A DNA stretch of 12,038 nt from an uncultured Roseateles sp. Its GTDB lineage: Bacteria; Pseudomonadota; Gammaproteobacteria; Burkholderiales; Burkholderiaceae. Location: assembly GCA_946480605.1 (NCBI GenBank), contig CAMLKW010000131.1, forward strand, positions 1 to 12,038, given 5' to 3'. The notes beneath the pieces were generated by a model. The model saw only the letters and a program-made list of their open reading frames with translations, was not told where the DNA came from and searched no databases. Shown here in pieces: positions 7,801-12,038 of the stretch. Numbering within the stretch: the first letter of the stretch is position 1; each line of letters begins with the position of its first letter. Position numbers and translations under genes: made by a program.

Positions 7801-8379
7801 GCCCTGCACATCGTCCAGGTCCACCATGGCGGCGGGCCCGTCGATGACCGGCGGCAGCAGCCGGTCGGGGTCGCGGTGCGGATGAATGTCGAGGACGGTC
7901 TTGTCCGGATAGGCCTGGTAGATGGGAAAGTCGAACCGGCCGGGCAGCAGTGACGGGCTGCCGTCGGCCCGGCGGGGGCCGTAGGGCACGCGGTTCCACA
8001 GCCGCACGAACCTCAGGAAGTCGCTGGGGTGCTCGCGCACCGGCAGCGGTGGCGGGTTCTCGACGTAGCGCAGCAAGGTGTCGAAGACGTCGCCGATGAC
8101 GATGGCGAAGTCCAGCACATAGTCCTCCAGCGGGCCGTCGAACTCGGTGATGACCATCAGCGCCGTGCCGTCCCACGAGGGCACGAAGCGCGCGAAGTGC
8201 AGGAAGGACAGCTCCCGCATCGCCAGGTCGATCTTGGGCTGGGCCGCGACGACGTCCCACAGCATCAGCGGCAGCTTGGCCGGATCGGCCAGCTTGAGGG
8301 CCAGGTTGAGGCCGCGTATCACCGGCGGCTCGGTCTTCTCGGAGAAGAGCCTCTGCAGCCAGTCGAGATCCTTGGGCAT
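4858..8379 (-). CDS. Three-part fusion: N-terminal domain, DyP-type heme peroxidase, cytochrome P450
   Basis: One uninterrupted frame gives 1173 residues from ATG 8379, or 1177 from ATG 8391. The 8379 start is preferred because GGGAG lies 5 nt before it. Residues 1-185 contain 'LSFLHFARFVPSWDG...ITEFDGP' and may be a ferredoxin-like alpha/beta domain; function unknown. Residues about 186-650 are a DyP-type peroxidase: QGNILKGY (192-199), GFKDSITQP with distal Asp381 (the usual GxxDG Gly is Ser382), FCPLGAHIRRTNPR with the presumed heme ligand His520, and RLLRRG with the presumed distal Arg542. Residues about 740-1173 are a P450: C-helix HGLVR (815-819), K-helix EAVR (1050-1053) and heme motif LGYGMHECIG with Cys1119. 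The I-helix reads AGYMST (996-1001), lacking the usual Asp/Glu. No signal or Tat peptide is seen, so it is likely cytoplasmic. It would oxidise an unknown substrate, perhaps passing a peroxide product between sites. No reductase or ferredoxin gene is visible nearby. It is first gene of the operon. Confidence 0.9.
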   Translation of the reverse strand: MPKDLDWLQRLFSEKTEPPVIRGLNLALKLADPAKLPLMLWDVVAAQPKIDLAMRELSFLHFARFVPSWDGTALMVITEFDGPLEDYVLDFAIVIGDVFDTLLRYVENPPPLPVREHPSDFLRFVRLWNRVPYGPRRADGSPSLLPGRFDFPIYQAYPDKTVLDIHPHRDPDRLLPPVIDGPAAMVDLDDVQGNILKGYGAPHARHFFLRVRDGAAARPWLAHEFAAPDSGYPWKGLTSAAPWPLKPQLAANIGFTWLGLQMLMPWRQDDLDEFPTAFRQGAALRAEDNGDEGSSAPEHWRFGNDKDVEQQVHVVISLYGFNDDGHALQQACLRLRNDCKINGLTVLHEQGLDLMPRDWQKYQHPDKSDDWIGREQFGFKDSITQPRISGLAAANDKPDMQPSASPGEFLLGKDYASIYGGSSLRGLAPDLAQNGSFGVLRLIEQHVDDFEQAVNQAAADTGQAADFIKAKLMGRWPSGEPLSPASHVSEQSNAFDYAPSWEHPKTVDDHEGNFCPLGAHIRRTNPRSSRVAGLRHSRRLLRRGMLANWSDTVTDETTGKVATQRKHGLMGLFFCANLERQFEFIQRNWIQGSADSRLRGTQDPIAGIRSKPVRFDLGPGAGNHVMDVPPLVTTRGCLYLFYPGLRMLDSLLPGSDKPPAMAERTPRDLLRPLRQTLARTPRHLLLLALNKLVDAAGDSDQLDKWRPKLEEWVPQLLPRRFDGPATYAAGHRTGQSPKKDWPFKAGSSSFIAEPQKALKPTGKKLPKVLWVSGHRAYWAIDRELVGAILAQPQDFRQAPSTALLRGIIRQDGERHGLVRNAVGRAFTNSTEHIATYLNDALVEVLPRLWQLDQFDFVREVAQPVPRRVFWRFFGLPADEVATCDALAQTMMRYYNLPDGAWEAGRKTYADATVRLSAHLGRALARAWIAELRPGHHSLYDGTLIGEIARQTKVDLSELPVGSAIPPPLYRMHFPGHDNRPLAALEAVAVLTQIVLAGYMSTQFLLGSAALNFLRPDPRTKTGKAGKTPWRQLADLHGEPRTASLKLALAEAVRFDPPVAIVERYTARAMDDLEGFAMPKDAPIHAVIAAANRQGPGMDQFHWDRPKNDNLSLGYGMHECIGRFLQDQIATRVFDVLLDEFPALALCRPDAMPAWIENIYFRGLTTLPVTRDRT

Positions 8380-8404
8380 GACAACTCCCATGCACTGTCA
8401 TGGG
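8377..8404. promoter_or_regulatory. Nested inverted repeats over the start of the DyP-P450 gene
   Basis: CATGACA (8377-8383) and TGTCATG (8396-8402) are a perfect 7-bp inverted repeat with a 12-nt spacer. CCCATG (8387-8392) and CATGGG (8399-8404) are a second perfect 6-bp inverted repeat with a 6-nt spacer. The first pairs the start codon, the second pairs part of the ribosome binding site, and they compete for the same right arm. This could be a dyad operator for a regulator of the operon or an mRNA switch on translation. The function is inferred only. Confidence 0.4.
8385..8389 (-). promoter_or_regulatory. Ribosome binding site choosing the start of the DyP-P450 gene
   Basis: GGGAG on the minus strand lies 5 nt before the ATG at 8379. 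The alternative in-frame ATG at 8391 has no such sequence before it. The start at 8379 is therefore favoured; the difference is four residues. Confidence 0.55.
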
Positions 8405-8526
8405 CCCCTGAGCGGAGCGGGAGGGCGGCTCTTGAGGGCCGTTGCGGCGGAATGTAGCGGTTTGTTTCATCGCCAGATAGGCCGTGGAAGTGCGGAGCCG
8501 CCCGGCGAGCGCCGGCTCCCGCAGGG
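8405..8526. other. Intergenic region between the PEP-CTERM gene and the DyP-P450 operon
   Basis: The gap between the PEP-CTERM stop (8527) and the first possible ATG of the fusion gene (8391) is 135 bp. Any operon promoter should lie here. On the minus strand TACATT resembles a -10 box, but no good -35 lies 16-18 bp before it, so no promoter is called. The part next to 8527 holds a stem-loop. Confidence 0.4.
8492..8522 (-). terminator. GC-rich stem-loop downstream of the PEP-CTERM gene
   Basis: The arms GCGGAGCCG (8492-8500) and CGGCTCCCGC (8513-8522) pair with one bulge. An alternative inner stem, CCGGC (8502-8506) with GCCGG (8511-8515), competes with it. The structure begins 5 bp past the stop at 8527, the right place for a terminator of the PEP-CTERM gene. 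No T-run follows, so intrinsic termination is uncertain and read-through into the operon is possible. Confidence 0.4.
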
Positions 8527-11500
8527 TCAGGGCTTGCGGCGCTTTTGCAGCCACCCGGTCACCCCCAGCCCCAGTGCAAACAGCATCCACGTCCCCGGCT
8601 CCGGCACCGGCTGTGCCGCGAACACCGCGCCGCCCTCGGCGCTGAACGTGAACGACGTGAACTGGTAGGCGCTGCTGCTGGCCGCATAGCTGACGCCGCC
8701 CAGCAGCGCGTGGTCCAGCGGTGCACCGGCCTGGCTCAGGAAGCTGTCGATCTGGAAGCCGCCGCTGGCCTGGAAGGCGTTGGGGTCGGTGGCGCCGAGG
8801 AAGCGGAACTCGATCTGCAGCCCGCCCAGGTCCAGGGCGCCGCCGGCGCCGAAGACCAGCTGGTCGGTCACGAAGCCGCCCTGGCCGTCGGACTCCACCT
8901 CCAGCACCAGCCGTCCGCCGGCCTGGTTGACGAAGCTGCCCTGCACGTGCAGCGTGCCCGGCGAGTTGCCGGGGCTGAAGACGCCGCGGTTGATGACGTT
9001 GCCGATCAGCGTGCCGGTGCCGCCCACATAGCCCCTGGCGCCGATCTCGATGGTGGCGGCGGTCAGCGTGCTGGTGCCGTTGACGATGAGCGTGCCCACG
9101 CCGCCGCTGTCGGCGCCGTCGAAGGCGCCCACGCCCAGGTAGTCGGTCACCAGCGTGCTGCCGCCGCTCAGGGACAGCGTGCCGATGCCGCCCGCCGTGG
9201 CGCCCACCACCACCTGGCCGCCGCCGGCGCCGGTCACGCTGATCGCGGAGCCTGCGGCCTGCAGCACGCCCACGCCGCCGGGCGAGAACCAGCTGCCGCC
9301 CAGCGCCAGGCTGCCGCGCTCGGCGCCGTCGGCATGGATGAGCAACTGGCTGCCGTTGGTCAGCGTCATCAGGCCCGTGCCGCCGCCGCTGCCCAGCGCC
9401 AGGCTTGCGCCTATCGTGACGCCGCTGCGCCAGGCGCCGTCCAGCCGCAGCGTGGCGGCGTCCATGCCCACCGTGCCCATGGCACCCAGGTCGCCCACGC
9501 CCATCAGCGTGGTCGCCACCACGCCGCCGCTGTTGATGCGCAGCGCGCCGCTGGCCTGGCTGCCGGTGCCTATGGTGACGAAGGGGTTGCTGCCCACGGT
9601 GTCGACGCGGCTGCCAGCGCCGCTGACCAGCAGCTGGCCGGTGCCCACCGCGGCGTTGCTCTTGCCCACCGTCAGGCCGCTGCCCAGCCAGCCGTTGCTG
9701 GCCAGCGCGTCGCCGTCGCTGTCTATCAGCAGCTGCCCGCCGTTGCTGACCTGCACGCTGCCCTGCGCGTCGTTGCCTACCTGCATGAAGCCCATGCCGA
9801 TGCCCAGCGCATGGCTGGCGTCGCGGCGGCCGACCACGTTGACCGTGCCGCCAGCGATGCGCAGCAGGCCGTTGGCCGCCACGCCCTCACGTGTGCCTAT
9901 GCCCACGCGCAGCGCGGACTGGCCGGCCTGCATCTGCAGCAGGCCGCCGGCGGTGACGTCCAGGCTGCCCTGGCCGCCGGTGTAGCCGACCGAGGTGTAG
10001 GCAATGCCGCCGCCACTGACATAGGCGGATCCCGCGCCGCTGATGGAGGCCGTGCCGACGGCGCCGGGCGCGGTGCCGATGGTGAAGTATTCGTTGCCGG
10101 TGATGCGGCCGCCCTGCGACACGGCGATGTCGGCAAAAGACCCGGCCGAGCGCGCCAGCTGCAGGCTGGTGCGGCCCACCTCGTTGGCCGCGAAGCTCAG
10201 CGTCGAGCCCGCGCCGCGGACCTGCATGCGCGTGCTGCCGGCCAGGTTGGACAGGCTCATCAGCGCCGTGCCGCCGCCATGCGCCTGCAGCGCCAGCACG
10301 CCGCCGTCCAGCACGGCCAGGTTGGCGCTGGAGTTCTGCGCGTTCCACGTCACGGTCTGCACATAGCTGCCCAGGCCGTCGCGGCCCAGCACCTCGAAGC
10401 GCGAGCCCGGGCCCTGCACGCTGAAGTCGACGATGGCGCTCTCGGTGCCGGTGGCGCCGGTGCTGAAGGTGCCCAGCGCCATCGTGACGTGGTCGGTCTG
10501 CACCAGGCCGCCGTTCAACACCTTGACGCTGGCCAGCGTCTGGCCGCCGGGCGTGCCGAGGGTCCAGCCGTCGGCGGCCTGGGTGGCGAGGTCGGTGACG
10601 CCGACCTGGAAGTGGCCCGTGAAGCGGCCCACCGAGCCGGCGCCGTCCACGGTCAGGCTGCCCTGGCTGCCGGCCACCGTGCCGATCTTGGTGGCGCACC
10701 ACACGCCGCCGGCGCAGTTCGCTTCGTCGGCACGCGCGTCCAGCACGGCGCCGCCGCTGACCGTGATGCTGCCGTTGCCCACGTAGATGCGTTCGGTGTT
10801 CGTGCCGTTCAGTTCCAGCCGCGTGCCGCTGCCGCTGAGCAGCACGCGGTTCTGGCTGGGCGAATCGACGCCCACGGCCAGCCGGCCCATCTGCACCAGG
10901 CCACCGTCGCTGACCAGCAGCCGGTTCTCGCCCGTGGTGCCGAATTCGGCGCCCAGGTTCAGCGTGGCCGCGCTGTTGGCGCCCGTCACGCGCGAGCCCG
11001 TGCCGCTGACCTCCAGCGTGCCGGTACCGCCGTAGAAGCCACCCACGCGCAGGTCGTTCATGCCGCTGATGCTGCCGCCCCCGCTGACGCGGATCAGGTT
11101 GCTGCCGCGCGTGTCGCCCACGCGCAGCCAGGCATGCTCGGTGGCCTCGAAGCGCAGCGCGCCGCCGTTGGCGACCGTGAGCTGGTTGTTGCTGGCGCTG
11201 TCGTGGAAGCCCACCCACAGGCCGGGCCAGCGGCCGCTCAGGCGCACCTCGCTGTCGGCACCGTCCACGGCCATCGCGACGTTGCCGCCGCCATGGCCCA
11301 GCGCGAAGTGCACGGACTGACCGGGGTTGTCGCCCCACAGCAGGCCGCCCTGGTTCACGTCCAACGTGACGGTGGAGCCGATGCTCTGCCCCAGCCGCAG
11401 GCCCGCCGTGCCGCCGCTGTCGCGCTGGCCGGTCACCCGCCAGGTCGAGCCAGCGCCGCTGACCACCAGGTCCGCAAAGCTGCGCTCGCCACCGCCCTGC

Positions 11501-12038
11501 GAGCCGCCGGGCGGGTTGCCATTGCCCGCCACCACGTTCTCGGTGACGAGGCTGCCGCCGGCCAGCACCTCGACACGGGCGCGCGCCGTGCCGTTGACTT
11601 CGCCGGCCGTCCAGCCCTCGATGGCCGGGCGCGCGACCCGGCTGCTGCCGATCTCCAGGTTGCTCACGAAGCGCGCCTCGCTGCCGGCGCCGGTGACGGT
11701 CAGTCGCGCGGTGTCGCCGGCGTACTGGCCGATGAAGGCGCCGCAGAAGGCGTTGGCGCAGGCGGCCGCGCCGCTTGCGGCGTCCAGCAGCGCGCCACCG
11801 CTGACGGTCAGCGTGCCCGTGCCCCAGTCGCCCACGGCCAGGCGGGTCTGGCCCACGGGCGACGCGATGCGCAATACCGTGCCGGTGCCGTCCAGCAGGC
11901 CCGTGCCCACGCCGTTGCCTCCGGCGCCCAGGCTGAAGCCGGCCAGGTTGACCTGGCTGCCCGCCAGCGCGCTGAAGCTGCCCACGCCGCCGGCGCCGAA
12001 CCAGAACCAGGTATCGGGGCGGTCCAGGTGCGGGCCGT
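8527..12038 (-). CDS. PEP-CTERM surface protein with T5SS/PEP-CTERM-associated beta repeats, 5'-truncated
   Basis: The frame is open to the right edge and ends with TGA at 8529-8527, giving about 1170 visible residues. The apparent GTG start at 11985 is not the real start: in-frame codons continue upstream to the edge (GPHLDRPDTWFWFGAGGV precedes it). The protein is Gly/Ser/Ala/Val-rich and made of many short beta units of the type 'G.L.VSG.GS', matching the T5SS/PEP-CTERM-associated repeat class. Near the end, GNVINRGVFSPGNSPGTLHV is the closing motif of such stalks. The C-terminus is VPEPGTWMLFALGLG, a hydrophobic stretch, then KRRKP: a PEP-CTERM sorting signal. Such proteins are exported by Sec, cut by an exosortase and placed on the surface or in the exopolysaccharide matrix. 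The signal peptide should lie outside the window. The only four visible Cys lie in two Cys-pair loops. A beta-helical adhesin or matrix protein is likely; no binding partner can be named. It is probably unrelated to the adjacent operon. Confidence 0.9.
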   Translation of the reverse strand, partial: GPHLDRPDTWFWFGAGGVGSFSALAGSQVNLAGFSLGAGGNGVGTGLLDGTGTVLRIASPVGQTRLAVGDWGTGTLTVSGGALLDAASGAAACANAFCGAFIGQYAGDTARLTVTGAGSEARFVSNLEIGSSRVARPAIEGWTAGEVNGTARARVEVLAGGSLVTENVVAGNGNPPGGSQGGGERSFADLVVSGAGSTWRVTGQRDSGGTAGLRLGQSIGSTVTLDVNQGGLLWGDNPGQSVHFALGHGGGNVAMAVDGADSEVRLSGRWPGLWVGFHDSASNNQLTVANGGALRFEATEHAWLRVGDTRGSNLIRVSGGGSISGMNDLRVGGFYGGTGTLEVSGTGSRVTGANSAATLNLGAEFGTTGENRLLVSDGGLVQMGRLAVGVDSPSQNRVLLSGSGTRLELNGTNTERIYVGNGSITVSGGAVLDARADEANCAGGVWCATKIGTVAGSQGSLTVDGAGSVGRFTGHFQVGVTDLATQAADGWTLGTPGGQTLASVKVLNGGLVQTDHVTMALGTFSTGATGTESAIVDFSVQGPGSRFEVLGRDGLGSYVQTVTWNAQNSSANLAVLDGGVLALQAHGGGTALMSLSNLAGSTRMQVRGAGSTLSFAANEVGRTSLQLARSAGSFADIAVSQGGRITGNEYFTIGTAPGAVGTASISGAGSAYVSGGGIAYTSVGYTGGQGSLDVTAGGLLQMQAGQSALRVGIGTREGVAANGLLRIAGGTVNVVGRRDASHALGIGMGFMQVGNDAQGSVQVSNGGQLLIDSDGDALASNGWLGSGLTVGKSNAAVGTGQLLVSGAGSRVDTVGSNPFVTIGTGSQASGALRINSGGVVATTLMGVGDLGAMGTVGMDAATLRLDGAWRSGVTIGASLALGSGGGTGLMTLTNGSQLLIHADGAERGSLALGGSWFSPGGVGVLQAAGSAISVTGAGGGQVVVGATAGGIGTLSLSGGSTLVTDYLGVGAFDGADSGGVGTLIVNGTSTLTAATIEIGARGYVGGTGTLIGNVINRGVFSPGNSPGTLHVQGSFVNQAGGRLVLEVESDGQGGFVTDQLVFGAGGALDLGGLQIEFRFLGATDPNAFQASGGFQIDSFLSQAGAPLDHALLGGVSYAASSSAYQFTSFTFSAEGGAVFAAQPVPEPGTWMLFALGLGVTGWLQKRRKP
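8530..8607 (-). other. PEP-CTERM sorting signal
   Basis: The last 26 residues have the three expected parts: VPEP, a membrane-spanning hydrophobic stretch (MLFALGLGVTGWL) and a basic tail (QKRRKP). In known systems an exosortase recognises this signal after Sec export. It implies that the genome carries an exosortase gene elsewhere. Confidence 0.9.
10471..10779 (-). repeat. Long repeat unit B of the PEP-CTERM protein (103 residues, Cys pair)
   Basis: The unit runs from GNGSITVSGGAVLDA through CAGGVWC (bases 10696-10716), LTVDGAGS and GWTLG to VTMALG. It matches unit A nearly without gaps but is diverged at many positions, so the duplication is old. No third copy with a Cys pair occurs nearer the C-terminus. 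Confidence 0.7.
11518..11823 (-). repeat. Long repeat unit A of the PEP-CTERM protein (102 residues, Cys pair)
   Basis: The unit runs from GTGTLTVSGGALLDA through the Cys loop CANAFC (bases 11743-11760), LTVTGAGS and GWTAG to VVAGNG. It aligns end to end with unit B at 10471-10779 with one single-residue gap in the Cys loop. Unit starts are exactly 1044 bp (348 codons) apart, so this is a higher-order duplication on top of the short beta repeats. The paired Cys probably form a disulfide in the exported protein. Confidence 0.7.

Noticed and set aside
4858..8379. DyP and P450 as two separate genes
   Set aside because: No stop codon or start-plus-RBS was found between the modules; the frame is continuous and the linker around residues 650-740 reads as normal protein.
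8438..8490. TACATT -10-like box as the promoter of the DyP-P450 operon
   Set aside because: No acceptable -35 box lies at 16-18 bp; a four-of-six match alone is not evidence.
11983..11985. GTG as the start of the PEP-CTERM gene
   Set aside because: The frame stays open upstream to the window edge and continues the same Gly-rich repeat protein; a signal peptide is still missing. The gene is cut by the window.
8600..12038. Regular short repeats considered as a CRISPR array or satellite DNA
   Set aside because: The similarity is at protein level (Gly/Ser/Val beta units) in one long frame, with no identical repeats or uniform spacers.

Overview
The window is a GC-rich stretch that reads like a betaproteobacterium of the order Burkholderiales. 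The evidence is the base composition, the HslU tail, and a PEP-CTERM surface protein of the exosortase type common in that group. No single marker fixes the genus.

Layout: (1) Bases 1-190 (+) are the last 62 codons of hslU, a core chaperone-protease gene. (2) Everything else is on the minus strand. A PAS-like/LuxR-type regulator (889-194) meets hslU tail to tail with 3 bp between the stops. A perfect 8-bp stem-loop sits at this junction. (3) A compact three-gene operon runs from about 8391 down to 991. It starts with a giant fusion protein (an unassigned N-terminal domain, a DyP-type heme peroxidase and a cytochrome P450). After a 25-bp gap comes an 840-residue winged-helix/NB-ARC (STAND) regulator. 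An ATGA overlap then leads into a cytoplasmic subtilisin-like (S8) protein. (4) From 8527 to beyond the right edge lies a large PEP-CTERM surface protein, 5'-truncated by the window. It is built of T5SS/PEP-CTERM-associated beta repeats.

The most interesting object is the three-gene operon. The fusion carries two different heme centres in one chain. All main P450 signatures are present, but the I-helix lacks the acid residue normally used for O2 activation, which fits peroxide- or hydroperoxide-driven chemistry. The subtilase keeps Asp, His and the oxyanion Asn, but the nucleophilic Ser of the GTS motif reads as Thr. A STAND switch protein encoded between the two suggests signal-dependent control of this pair. 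Translational coupling supports a functional link between the regulator and the protease-like protein. What the operon oxidises, senses or cleaves cannot be read from the sequence.

The leader of the operon contains two nested, mutually exclusive inverted repeats over the start codon and ribosome binding site of the fusion gene. This is a plausible operator or RNA switch. No tRNA, rRNA, insertion sequence or CRISPR array was seen, and no gene-free stretch exceeds 300 bases.
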